The notes beneath the pieces were generated by a model. The model saw only the letters and a list, made by a program, of their open reading frames with translations, was not told the DNA's origin and did not search any database. Positions 35,587 to 43,946 of a DNA stretch of 64,000 nucleotides are shown piece after piece (within the stretch, counting starts at the first letter, position 1; the number at the start of each line of letters is the position of its first letter). Source of the DNA: Paenibacillus flagellatus. GTDB taxonomy: Bacteria > Bacillota > Bacilli > Paenibacillales > NBRC-103111. A program made the translations under genes and the position numbers. Where the stretch lies: contig NZ_QJVJ01000006.1 of the NCBI RefSeq assembly GCF_003217775.1, positions 372,001 to 436,000 of the forward strand, written 5' to 3'.

Positions 35587-36567
35587 ATGGAGCAACCGTT
35601 TGCCGTCGACGGGCCGCGCCGCCCGATCGACGAGAGATCCGACACGCCCCGAGATAAGGCGCTCCGGCTGCTGAAGCGGCTGTGGCAATGGAAAGCGATG
35701 TACCTGATGCTGCTGCCCGGCGTGGCGTATTATATCGTCTTCAAATACGTCCCGATGTACGGGGTCGTCATCGCGTTCAAAAATTTCAGCATCATGGACG
35801 GCATATTGCGCAGCGACTGGGCCGATCCGTGGAACAAGCATTTCCTGACGTTTTTCAATTCACCGTACTTTTCCCAACTGCTGACCAACACGATCGTCAT
35901 CAGCCTGTACAAGCTCGCCTTCGGCATCGCGCCGCCGATTCTCATGGCGCTGCTGCTGAACGAATGCCGCATCCGCTGGTTCAAATCGCTCGTCCAAACG
36001 TTGACGTACATGCCGCACTTCCTGTCGTGGGTCATCATCTACGGCATCCTGATCGCCCTCCTCTCGCAGTCGTCGGGGCTGATCAACCATTGGATCAAGG
36101 AGGCGGGCGGCGAATCGATCGCGTTTCTGACGTCGACGACCTATTTCCGCTCGATTCTCGTCGGCTCCGAAATATGGCAAAATCTCGGCTGGGGCGCCAT
36201 CATCTATTTGGCCGCCATGGCCGGCATCGATCCGACGCTGTACGAGGCGGCCCGCGTGGACGGAGCCAGCCGGCTCCGCATGATTTGGCACATTACGCTT
36301 CCCGGCATCCGCAGCGTCATCGTCATGCTGCTCATCCTGAACCTGGGCCATATCATGGACGCCGGCTTCGGCCAAATTTACGTGCTGTATAACATCCAGG
36401 TATATCCGGTCGCCGATATTATCGATACGTGGGTGTTCCGCACGGGACTGACCCAGCTCAACTTCAGCCTGGCGGCGGCGGTCGGCCTGTTCAAGTCGGC
36501 GATCGGCTTCGTGCTCGTGCTCGCCTCGAATCAAATTGCCAAACGATGGGGGGACGGGATATGGTAA
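35587..36567 (+). CDS. Sugar ABC transporter permease (LplB-type)
   Basis: A 326-residue, six-segment binding-protein-dependent permease. The cytoplasmic EAA loop that contacts the ATPase is EAARVDGASRLRMIWHITLPGI-like near residue 220. The LplB/YtcP subfamily mark KYVPMYGVVIAFKNF is near residue 55. ATG 35587 follows GGAAGGAAGAGG. The next permease overlaps it by seven bases. No ATPase is encoded here, as is usual; a shared MsmX-like ATPase is expected elsewhere. The substrate is probably an oligosaccharide released by the neighbouring secreted proteins. Confidence 0.9.
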   Translation: MEQPFAVDGPRRPIDERSDTPRDKALRLLKRLWQWKAMYLMLLPGVAYYIVFKYVPMYGVVIAFKNFSIMDGILRSDWADPWNKHFLTFFNSPYFSQLLTNTIVISLYKLAFGIAPPILMALLLNECRIRWFKSLVQTLTYMPHFLSWVIIYGILIALLSQSSGLINHWIKEAGGESIAFLTSTTYFRSILVGSEIWQNLGWGAIIYLAAMAGIDPTLYEAARVDGASRLRMIWHITLPGIRSVIVMLLILNLGHIMDAGFGQIYVLYNIQVYPVADIIDTWVFRTGLTQLNFSLAAAVGLFKSAIGFVLVLASNQIAKRWGDGIW

Positions 36568-37421
36568 GAGGAGCGGAAGATCGCATCATCAACGCCATCG
36601 TCGTCATCATCTTGTCCATCTGCGCCATCGCGGCCATATTCCCGCTGCTGTACGTCGTGTCGGTGTCGCTGACGCCGATGGGCGAGGTGCTCCGCAGCGG
36701 CGGCTTCCCGATCATTCCGCGGGAAGTGACGTTCGACGCTTACGCCACCCTTTTGTCGGAGTCCGGCATGCTGCGGGCGCTCGGGGTGACCGTCTTCGTC
36801 ACCGTCGTCGGCACCGCCCTGAACTTGACCGTCACCGTGCTGATGGCGTATCCGCTCAGCCGGAAGGCGCTGCCGGGACGGAGCGCGTTCCTGCTCATGA
36901 TTTTGTTCACGATGCTGTTCTCCGGCGGACTCGTCCCGACGTATCTCATCGTCAAGTCGGTCGGGCTGCTCAATTCGGTATGGGCGCTCATTCTGCCCAC
37001 GCTCGTCGGCAGCTTCAACGTGCTGATCGTGAAAAGCTTCCTGGAGCAGCTGCCCGAGGAACTGTTCGAGTCGGCCCGGATCGACGGCGCCAAAGAGCTG
37101 CTCGTCATGTCGCGCATCGCGCTTCCGCTGTCGCTGCCGGTCATGGCGACGGTCGGCCTGTTCTATGCGGTCGGCCACTGGAACGACTTTTTCTCGGCGA
37201 TTATGTACGTCACCGACCGCAGCTTGTTCCCGCTTCAGGTCATCGTACGCGAAATTTTGATGCAAGCGCAGCAGCCGATGGAGAACGTCGAGAACATCAC
37301 GCCGACCCAGACGCTGCAGATGGCCGCGGTCGTGCTGGCCAGCCTGCCGATCATCGTCGTTTATCCGTTCCTGCAAAAGTATTTTACGAAGGGTATGCTG
37401 CTCGGCTCCATCAAAGGTTGA
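36561..37421 (+). CDS. Sugar ABC transporter permease (YtcP/LplC-type)
   Basis: A 286-residue permease paired with the previous one. It starts MVRGAEDRII at ATG 36561 after GGGGGG, seven bases inside the upstream gene. The EAA-type loop is ESARIDGAKELLVMSRIALPLS near residue 175. The C-terminal YPFLQKYFTKGMLLGSIKG is diagnostic of the YtcP/LplC subfamily. Confidence 0.9.
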   Translation: MVRGAEDRIINAIVVIILSICAIAAIFPLLYVVSVSLTPMGEVLRSGGFPIIPREVTFDAYATLLSESGMLRALGVTVFVTVVGTALNLTVTVLMAYPLSRKALPGRSAFLLMILFTMLFSGGLVPTYLIVKSVGLLNSVWALILPTLVGSFNVLIVKSFLEQLPEELFESARIDGAKELLVMSRIALPLSLPVMATVGLFYAVGHWNDFFSAIMYVTDRSLFPLQVIVREILMQAQQPMENVENITPTQTLQMAAVVLASLPIIVVYPFLQKYFTKGMLLGSIKG

Positions 37422-37518
37422 AACCGGCCGTAAGCCGGACGTCGACCTGCAGGGGCGCCCGGCTGATGCCGCTTCAATATAGCTTGACCATTCCGATGCA
37501 GAAAGAAGGGGATCCAGC

Positions 37519-39057
37519 TTGAAAACCGAAAAACGTCTCACCCTCGCCGTCTCGTCCGTCGCCATCGCCGCCGCCGTATTGGCGGGCTGCGGTTCGGATT
37601 CGGGCAAAGGGCAAGCCGCCGATCCGGGCGGTGCCAATCCGGCGCCGGGCGCCTCGGAGCCCGCGAAGCCGGTCCGGCTCGAAGTGATGCAAAGCGCGAG
37701 CGGCCTGCCGTCGCCGGACAAAGATTTCGTCAAGCAGGCGATCGACAAGGCGCTGAACATCGATCTCGCGATGACCGCGTACGGCAGCGCCGACGACTAC
37801 CAGAGCCAGTTGAACGTCCGGCTGTCGTCCGGCAATTTGCCCGACTTGTTCGGGGTGAACAAAGTACAGATGCAGCAATACCAGAAGCAGAACCTGCTGC
37901 TCGATTTGACGCCGTACATGGATAAAGAGCTGAAGGCGGTCAAAGACTTCATCGGCGCGGATACGGTGAAAAAGGGAACGGTCGACGGCAAAGTGTACGC
38001 CATCCCGAAGGCGCCCGGCATTCCGTACAGCACGTATTGGATCCGCAAGGACTGGCTCGAGGCGCTCAAGTTGAAAGCGCCGACAACGCTGGAGGAGCTG
38101 ATGACCGTCGCCAAGGCGTTTACCGAAAACGACCCGGACGGCAACGGCAAGAAGGATACGATCGGCATTACCGGCGGCAGCCTGAGCACGTTCGCTCCGC
38201 TGTACGGGGCGTTCGGAACGGCCAACCCGGGCGAATTTTTCGTGAAGGACGGCAAGGTGATCAACTCGCTGTACGACCCGGCCATGAAGGACGCCCTCGC
38301 CTACATCAAGGGACTGATCTCGGCCGGCGTCGTCGACCCGGAAATTATGGCCAACACAGGCTTGCAGCATCAAGAGAAAGCGATCAAGGGGCAGGCCGGC
38401 ATTATTTTCATCGATTGGGCCAACATTGCGAAGGACCAGTTCGTCGAGCAGATCAAGAAGGTGAATCCGAAGGCGGAATGGGTGCAGTTCTCCTCCCCGA
38501 AAGGACCGGGCGGCCAGTACGACAATTCGTACGACATCGGCAACGCCGGCGCCATGTTCGCGATTCCGAAGTCGCTCGAGAAAGATAAGGCGAAGCTGCA
38601 AAAAATATTCGACCTCCTCAACTACGTCTCGACGAAGGAAGGCTCCCGCCTCGTTCAATTCGGTCTGGAGGGCAAGCATTACAACGTGCAGGGCGACAAG
38701 CTCGTCGCCACCGAGCTGATGGGCAAGGAAGCGGGCTACACGTGGCTGTACCAGTTTACGGGCCGCCCCGAGAAGGAATATTTGAAGGTGAAGTTCGCGG
38801 GTCAGGCCGACGTCATCGAATTCGCCAGCAGCCGTCCGCGCCTGCAGGTGCTGAACGGGTTCATCAACTTGCCGGACGGCTACACCCCGACCGACGCGAA
38901 CCGGTACCTGGAGGAAGAGTTCGTCAAGTTCGTCTACAACAAGCGTCCGTTGACCGAATACGACGCGTTCCTGAAGACGATGGAGACGACGATGAACTAC
39001 AAGCTGTACGTCGATTCGGCCGTGAAGCAGCTCAATGCGCTCGGCTACGGAAAATAA
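37519..39057 (+). CDS. Extracellular solute-binding lipoprotein
   Basis: A 512-residue family 1 sugar-binding lipoprotein. It begins with TTG 37519 after AAGGGG. The lipobox is LAGC with Cys at residue 24, followed by a Gly/Ser/Ala/Pro spacer. Conserved features are SGNLPDLFGVNK, the Ca-loop-like DPDGNGKKDTIGITGG near residue 210, and a long C-terminal lobe. It belongs to the LplA-like group that accompanies LplB/YtcP permeases and captures oligosaccharides at the membrane surface. A hairpin terminator follows. Confidence 0.88.
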   Translation: MKTEKRLTLAVSSVAIAAAVLAGCGSDSGKGQAADPGGANPAPGASEPAKPVRLEVMQSASGLPSPDKDFVKQAIDKALNIDLAMTAYGSADDYQSQLNVRLSSGNLPDLFGVNKVQMQQYQKQNLLLDLTPYMDKELKAVKDFIGADTVKKGTVDGKVYAIPKAPGIPYSTYWIRKDWLEALKLKAPTTLEELMTVAKAFTENDPDGNGKKDTIGITGGSLSTFAPLYGAFGTANPGEFFVKDGKVINSLYDPAMKDALAYIKGLISAGVVDPEIMANTGLQHQEKAIKGQAGIIFIDWANIAKDQFVEQIKKVNPKAEWVQFSSPKGPGGQYDNSYDIGNAGAMFAIPKSLEKDKAKLQKIFDLLNYVSTKEGSRLVQFGLEGKHYNVQGDKLVATELMGKEAGYTWLYQFTGRPEKEYLKVKFAGQADVIEFASSRPRLQVLNGFINLPDGYTPTDANRYLEEEFVKFVYNKRPLTEYDAFLKTMETTMNYKLYVDSAVKQLNALGYGK

Positions 39058-39060
39058 GGC

Positions 39061-39088
39061 TTGAAATCTTCGTTTACCCGTGTAAAAT
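39061..39088 (+). promoter_or_regulatory. Promoter with LacI-type operator O3 upstream of phyH
   Basis: TTGAAA (39061-39066), a 16-base spacer and TAAAAT (39083-39088). The palindrome TTTACCCGTGTAAA (39073-39086) occupies the spacer and -10, so a bound LacI protein would directly block this promoter. The sequence matches the operators near 30.5 kb. Confidence 0.6.
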
Positions 39089-39116
39089 AGAAAGTGAAGC
39101 GACGATCGATCGGATC

Positions 39117-39150
39117 GGAGGGACTCGGCTTCCCGGCCCTCCTTTCTTTT
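39117..39150 (+). terminator. Hairpin in the gap between the lipoprotein gene and phyH
   Basis: GGAGGG/CCCTCC with a GC-rich interior is followed by TTTCTTTT. It can end the ABC operon transcript. As it lies after the O3 promoter, it could also act as an attenuator in the phyH leader. Confidence 0.6.
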
Positions 39151-39160
39151 CGAACCAAAA

Positions 39161-39174
39161 TCTACACGAGTAAA
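39161..39174. promoter_or_regulatory. LacI-type operator O4
   Basis: TCTACACGAGTAAA is the inverse of TTTACTCGTGTAGA, one base from O1. It lies 20 bases before the phyH start. Confidence 0.55.
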
Positions 39175-39193
39175 TTTCTAAGGAGGAGCAAAC

Positions 39194-40030
39194 ATGAACG
39201 ACATGAAGCTGGACATTCCGGCACTGACCCGGCAATTCGAGGAAGAAGGATATTTGCTGCTGCGCGGAGCGCTCTCCGATGCGAAGGTGGCCGAGCTGAA
39301 CGCCGCCATCGACCGCATCATCGCCGAGGAGCCCGAGTCGCTCGCGTATAACGTATACAACAGCGTGGAGCGCGATCCGTCCATTCTGTCGCTGATCGAC
39401 CATCCGTCGCTGCTGCCGCTGATCGTCAACCTGATGGGCTACAACATCCAGCTGCACATCTCTCACCTCACCGTCCGGAAGCCGAACCCGAACGACGTGA
39501 AAACCGCGACGAACAGCTTCATCAACTGGCATCAGGACGGACCTCATCCGCAATTCCCGAAGGTCGGCGGACTGACGGCCCAATATTACGTGAAAATTTG
39601 CTACATCCTGAGCGACATGTCCGAGCCGGACCGCGGCAATACGAAAATCATTCCGGGCAGCCACCGGATGCCCGATTTCCATCCGGTCCAGACGGACGTG
39701 AACGTGCCGCTCGAAGGCGAAATCCAAGTGTGCGGCAAGCCGGGCGACGTGTTCATCTTCCCGCAAAACCTGTGGCACGCGGGCTCGCACAACCGTTCCG
39801 AGTTTACGCGCCGCCAGCTGTTCATCGGCTACAGCCCGATCTGGATCCGGCCGATCGATTACCATCGCGCTTCGCCCGCCCTGCTCGAAGCGGCCGACCC
39901 GATCCGGCGCCAGCTGCTCGGCGACATCAGCCCGAACTTCTTCAAATATTACGTACCGGAAGAGTCGATGGTCCCGCTGAAAAAGTTTTGGCTTGGCGGA
40001 GCCGCCGCCCAAACCGCATACGCGCACTAA
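39194..40030 (+). CDS. Phytanoyl-CoA dioxygenase (PhyH)-family Fe(II)/2-oxoglutarate oxygenase
   Basis: A 278-residue double-stranded beta-helix oxygenase. The iron facial triad is His113 and Asp115 (WHQDGPH) with distal His195 (LWHAGSHN); Arg206/207 probably binds 2-oxoglutarate. ATG 39194 follows AAGGAGGAG. PhyH family members hydroxylate lipids, amino acids or small natural products; here the setting, between a sugar importer and a sialidase-like gene and under LacI-type operators, suggests a carbohydrate or sugar-derived substrate, which is inference. Confidence 0.85.
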   Translation: MNDMKLDIPALTRQFEEEGYLLLRGALSDAKVAELNAAIDRIIAEEPESLAYNVYNSVERDPSILSLIDHPSLLPLIVNLMGYNIQLHISHLTVRKPNPNDVKTATNSFINWHQDGPHPQFPKVGGLTAQYYVKICYILSDMSEPDRGNTKIIPGSHRMPDFHPVQTDVNVPLEGEIQVCGKPGDVFIFPQNLWHAGSHNRSEFTRRQLFIGYSPIWIRPIDYHRASPALLEAADPIRRQLLGDISPNFFKYYVPEESMVPLKKFWLGGAAAQTAYAH

Positions 40031-40051
40031 GCTTAGCCGAACGCCGATGAA

Positions 40052-40087
40052 GAAAGCCGCCTGCCCGCGATGGGCAAGGCGGCTTTC
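40052..40087. terminator. Bidirectional terminator
   Basis: GAAAGCCGCC-TGCCC...GGGCA-GGCGGCTTTC is a 15-bp near-perfect stem between the convergent phyH and sialidase-like genes. Confidence 0.8.
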
Positions 40088-40157
40088 GTAGTAAGCGGTG
40101 ATCGCCGCCCTAGCGGGAATCCCGCTCAACGAGCCTCCCCTTGCAAGGAATTTCGGG

Positions 40158-42173
40158 TCAAGGCGACACTTCGTACAGCTCCAGCTCGTTCAAGAGCGGC
40201 CATCCTTCGGCGTCGGCAATGTCCACCTTGACGGACAAGGCCGTTACGGGCGCCGGGAAACGAATGAGGTCGACCGCCCCTTCCGGATGGACGGTATCGG
40301 TATAGGTCGCCACCGGCGTCCATGTCACGCCGTCCGACGAGACGGACACGACGGCGTCCTCCGCGTAGCCCGGCTTCAAGTTGACGCCGATCGCGGCCAA
40401 CTGCCGGGTGGCTCCGAACGAAACCGTATAATGGGCGGCGGGCGGCGCGGCCGAGTTGCGCGTGGCGGAATACCAATAGGTCAAATTGCCGTCGATCGCC
40501 CCCGTCGCTCCGAGTCCCGGCCGGGACGATGCGGTGTAGGTCATGTCCGTATCGATCGCCAGCTGGTTCGCGTTGTACAGCGAGAGCAGATCGAGCTTGA
40601 CGCCCGGAGGCGGCAGCGTTCCGTACAAGGCGAGCTCCGTCAAGCCGGCCCATTGGCTCGACGAGGTGATCTCGACCCGAACGTGCTTCGCCGTGATCGG
40701 CGCCGCCGGCTCGATCATGTCGAGCTCCCCGCTGTTCTGGACGACGTTCGTGTACGTGCGCAGCGTCGTCCACGACGTGCCGTCATTCGAAACCGACACG
40801 GTTCCGCTCATCGTGTAGTCGGGCCTCATGTTGACGCCGATCGCCCGCAGCGTCACCGGATCGTCGAAATTCAGCTGGTAGTGCGCCGCGGGCGGCGCCT
40901 TCGAGCCGCGGAACGAGCTGTTCCAATACGAGAAGCTGCCGTCGATCGCGCCCGTAATGCCCGTCTCCGGATGGCTGGACGTCGTCCATGTCAGGTCGGT
41001 GTCGATCTGCACGGCTCCGTCCTCGTAAAGGGAGAGCAGGTCGAGCCGATCGTGCGGGTCTTCCTTCGACAGCTCCGCCGCGGTCGCGTAAGTTCCTCCG
41101 ATGAAGCCGCGGGACGCGTCGTAGTAGACGATGAATATCGTGCCGTCCGCGAGCTCGACCGCGCTCGGGTAGCTCATGTCGCCGACGCCCGAATTTTTGT
41201 AAATCGCGACGGTTTGCCAATCCGCCCAGTCGTCGCCGACCGGAATCGCCTTGCCGACGACCGGCCGGCCGCCCGCGAAGGCGAAGCTGCGGTCCCCCCA
41301 CGTGTGCAGGAGCAGACCGTTGCTCAAAAGCAGCAAATCGGAGCAGTGCGCCTTCATCGACGTGCGGGCCGCTTGCGTCCAAGTGAGGCCGTTGTCGTAC
41401 GAATGGCTCTCCCAAGCGTAATAGTTGTCGTATTCCCTCAGCGTGCGGTGGAGGCTGTACAGATGGCCGCCGCCCAAATCGACGATCACCGGCTCGACGA
41501 AGCCGATGTTTTGCGCCGGAATCGGCTCGGCCAGCGTAACCTCCGTCGAGGCGCCCCAGGTCAACCCGCCGTCCGTGCTGCGAACGGCGGTGGAACGCGG
41601 CATTTCCGACGTGCTCGCGACGGAGCCGTAGATCGGCAGCAGCAAATCGCCGTTGCTCAGCTCCACCGCCTTCGACGTGACAGCCGAAGTCGCGGCCAAG
41701 CTCGTGCCGACCGTGACCGGAGCGCTCCAAGTCGCGCCGCCGTCCGTGCTCCGCGCCGTCCGGACTTGCCGTTTCGCCGTCGTATTGTTGTAAGTGAACC
41801 ACGACACGAGCAGCGTGCCGTCGCTCATCTGCATAATCGACGGGTCGCGGTCGTCCTCCGGCGTGTCGATCATCGTGACCGGAGCCGACCACGTTTGTCC
41901 GTCGTCGGTGCTCACCGTTTTCATAATTTTGCCGTCGGTACCTTCGTGGGCGCTCGCGCCGTAATAGACGACGAACAGCGTCCCGTCGGACAGACGTTCC
42001 ATCGAGGGGAAGTACGTGTTGGACGTGCCGGGGGTACCGGAAGCGACGATAACGTCGGGCTCCGTCGTACTCGAGATCGCCGAGGCCGGTCGCGGTCCGG
42101 CGACGAGCGCGCCGACGACCGTCGCGAGGCACAACATTCCGGCGGCGAATGAGACAGCTGCTTGCTTGATCAT
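40158..42173 (-). CDS. Secreted sialidase-like protein with two F5/8C (discoidin) domains
   Basis: A 671-residue exported protein. The signal peptide ends near PASA (residue 33). Residues 35-385 form a sialidase-type six-bladed propeller with four Asp boxes: STDDGQTW, STDGGATW, STDGGLTW and SYDNGLTW. Two discoidin domains follow, each opening LDLLSLY and containing AIDG and SSDG/SNDGTSW elements. I do not see a clear FRIP motif, so the exact glycan is open. ATG 42173 follows GGAGGTG by eight bases. It is likely an exo-glycosidase acting outside the cell and bound to glycans through the discoidin domains. Confidence 0.85.
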   Translation of the reverse strand: MIKQAAVSFAAGMLCLATVVGALVAGPRPASAISSTTEPDVIVASGTPGTSNTYFPSMERLSDGTLFVVYYGASAHEGTDGKIMKTVSTDDGQTWSAPVTMIDTPEDDRDPSIMQMSDGTLLVSWFTYNNTTAKRQVRTARSTDGGATWSAPVTVGTSLAATSAVTSKAVELSNGDLLLPIYGSVASTSEMPRSTAVRSTDGGLTWGASTEVTLAEPIPAQNIGFVEPVIVDLGGGHLYSLHRTLREYDNYYAWESHSYDNGLTWTQAARTSMKAHCSDLLLLSNGLLLHTWGDRSFAFAGGRPVVGKAIPVGDDWADWQTVAIYKNSGVGDMSYPSAVELADGTIFIVYYDASRGFIGGTYATAAELSKEDPHDRLDLLSLYEDGAVQIDTDLTWTTSSHPETGITGAIDGSFSYWNSSFRGSKAPPAAHYQLNFDDPVTLRAIGVNMRPDYTMSGTVSVSNDGTSWTTLRTYTNVVQNSGELDMIEPAAPITAKHVRVEITSSSQWAGLTELALYGTLPPPGVKLDLLSLYNANQLAIDTDMTYTASSRPGLGATGAIDGNLTYWYSATRNSAAPPAAHYTVSFGATRQLAAIGVNLKPGYAEDAVVSVSSDGVTWTPVATYTDTVHPEGAVDLIRFPAPVTALSVKVDIADAEGWPLLNELELYEVSP

Positions 42174-42543
42174 ACTACCACACCTCCGTTTTGGGATAAG
42201 ACGCCTTAATGAAGCGCTTACAAAGATGCCGTTCAAAAATGAACCGTCACCTCCTTCGCGTATCGGGACGTTCGGAGATTGGAGCGATCATGGCCAAGAA
42301 GCTATTCGCGACCGTCCGGAGATTATTTTGATACGTCGTATCATAATAAGATACAATATACCGCAATTTGATTATAACCTCCCTCTTATGGCGTGTAAAT
42401 GCCCTAAACGATAAAAAACGCAAAGCTCCCTCCGACCGGCCGTCTGCCGATCGTACGACCTTCTTTATGGGCGGAAAGGAAATCGGCCGTACAAAAAAAA
42501 GGAAACCGTCGCCCGGCTTCCCCTTCGTCGCTATACGATTCGG
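42174..42543 (-). promoter_or_regulatory. AT-rich promoter region with palindrome
   Basis: The 370-base gap upstream of the sialidase-like gene is AT-rich and contains the palindrome GATACGTCGTATC (42330-42342) and several weak -10-like boxes on the minus strand. No clear -35/-10 pair or gene is visible. Confidence 0.35.
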
Positions 42544-42774
42544 TCAACCCCTCACCCGCTTCGCGGAAAGGCAAGATTTGCATTTCGCCTTTTTGCCGCC
42601 GACCCCTTTTTCTTCGTTGCGGTATTCGCCCAGAGGCTTCAGCTCGCCGCACTGCACGCACACTTTCGCATCGGCCGGCACCCCGTTCACCAATACTTTC
42701 TTCAGCCTCGCCTTCGACGGCCTCAGTTGAAGGTTCCCTTCGAGAAACTGCTTGAACGCGTACCGTTTATCCAT
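42544..42774 (-). CDS. Small zinc-finger protein
   Basis: A 76-residue basic protein. Residues 38-70 carry CVQCGELKPLGEYR and CKSCLSAKR, two CxxC pairs expected to bind one zinc ion, in the arrangement seen in HNH-nuclease-adjacent and phage-like zinc-finger proteins. ATG 42774 follows AGGGGGAG. It stands alone between two intergenic regions. A nucleic-acid-binding role is inferred. The gap 42775-43114 (340 bases) has no gene that I can support. Confidence 0.65.
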   Translation of the reverse strand: MDKRYAFKQFLEGNLQLRPSKARLKKVLVNGVPADAKVCVQCGELKPLGEYRNEEKGVGGKKAKCKSCLSAKRVRG

Positions 42775-43114
42775 TCCGGCTCCCCCTTGATGTTGAACGA
42801 TCGGCCGAACCGACTTGACCGAACGGCATATTCCGTTATTCCGCCAACGTGTCGTTCTATGATATCAATTCATTATTCGACAAAAATCTACATAATCCTC
42901 TCCGATCGTCCCATTCCCGGGAAACGCCTTGCAGGATCTCGGCAGCGTCGGGAAGAAGCTGACCGGCCGCTCGCCGGGTCCGGCTCCGCCCCTCGACTCC
43001 GGTCTTGGAGCGGCTCCACCCCGGGTACGTTTTGGCGTCGTCCGGTATCGGTTATGCTGAGTGCAACGGCACGAATACGACCGGTAAACCGATAAGAAAC
43101 GGAGTGGTACCTGT

Positions 43115-43822
43115 ATGATCCGATGGAACGTCTTCCGGGCTCATCTGTTCTCGTTGAGCCTGCTGCTGTCGATCCCGCTTTTGAGCTTGATCTACGTGTA
43201 TTTGAACCGGCTCGACCGGCCCGCCTACAGCCTCGTCACCGACCTCGATCGGCATACGCCTTTCGTGAAGCTGTTCGTCCTCCCTTACTTGGGATGGTTC
43301 GCGTTCATTTTCGCCGCATTCGTCTACTTGGCTTTCAAAAACCGTCCGTTATATATCAAAACGCTCGTTCTGTTCAATATCGGGCTGCTCGTCTGCTACG
43401 GCGTGTACGCCGTCTATCAAACGGCCGTCCCCCGCCCGGCGCTGGACGGGAGCGACTGACTGGAGCGGCTCGTCTTGTCGGTGTACGGCTCGGACAATCC
43501 GGTGAACTGTTTCCCGAGCACGCACGTGCTGACGTCCTACTTCATCATGAGAGCGTTCAACTCCGATCGCGGCATACGCCGGCCGTTGAAAATCGCCGTC
43601 TCGACGATGGCGATCCTCATTATCGCCTCGACCGTTCTGCTCAAGCAGCATGTCATCCTCGACGCCGTCGGCGCGATTCTCGTGGTCGAAGCGCTGCACC
43701 GGATCGCGGATCGCGTCACGGCGGCGGTGCGCGGTAAAGCCGGGGTACGGCAATCGCGGCGCCGGCTGCCGGTCGGAAGCGTGCAAGCGTACAAACGCGC
43801 GAAGGCACCGATCGCCGAGTAA
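43115..43822 (+). pseudogene. PAP2-family phosphatase gene interrupted by in-frame TGA
   Basis: Starting at ATG 43115, the frame encodes 114 residues with three hydrophobic segments, then TGA at 43457-43459. The same frame continues to TAA 43822 with no other stop. The second part carries PAP2 motifs: CFPSTHVLTSYF (motif 2) and KQHVILDAVGA (motif 3), while VPRP just before the stop is the end of motif 1. The TGA falls between motif 1 and motif 2; related proteins usually have an ordinary residue there. Without the stop it would be a 235-residue membrane lipid phosphatase. It may be a nonsense pseudogene, or a TGG/CGA miscall. Confidence 0.75.
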
Positions 43823-43890
43823 CGGGCGTTCGTACGGGGACGTCCCGCTTTCCCGGACTTCGCGCTCCATTTCGGATTCGGCGCAAACGA

Positions 43891-43926
43891 AAAAGCGGCC
43901 CTTTTCTCCCCGATGAGAAAAGGGCC
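43891..43926 (-). terminator. Terminator after the REC-BTAD regulator gene
   Basis: GGCCCTTTTCT/AGAAAAGGGCC, an 11-bp perfect stem with an 8-base loop, followed on the minus strand by GCTTTT. Confidence 0.8.
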
Positions 43927-43946
43927 TTCCGTATGGGAACCGCGTC

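Noticed and set aside
42386-42399. TTATGGCGTGTAAA as a fifth LacI-type operator for the sialidase-like gene
   Set aside because: Only the right half matches TTTACnsGTGTAAA; the left half does not, and it lies more than 200 bases from the gene start. I do not include it in the regulon.
43457-43459. TGA as selenocysteine in the PAP2 gene
   Set aside because: PAP2 enzymes have no redox Cys/Sec at this position, and I saw no plausible adjacent bSECIS hairpin; a nonsense change or miscall is more likely.
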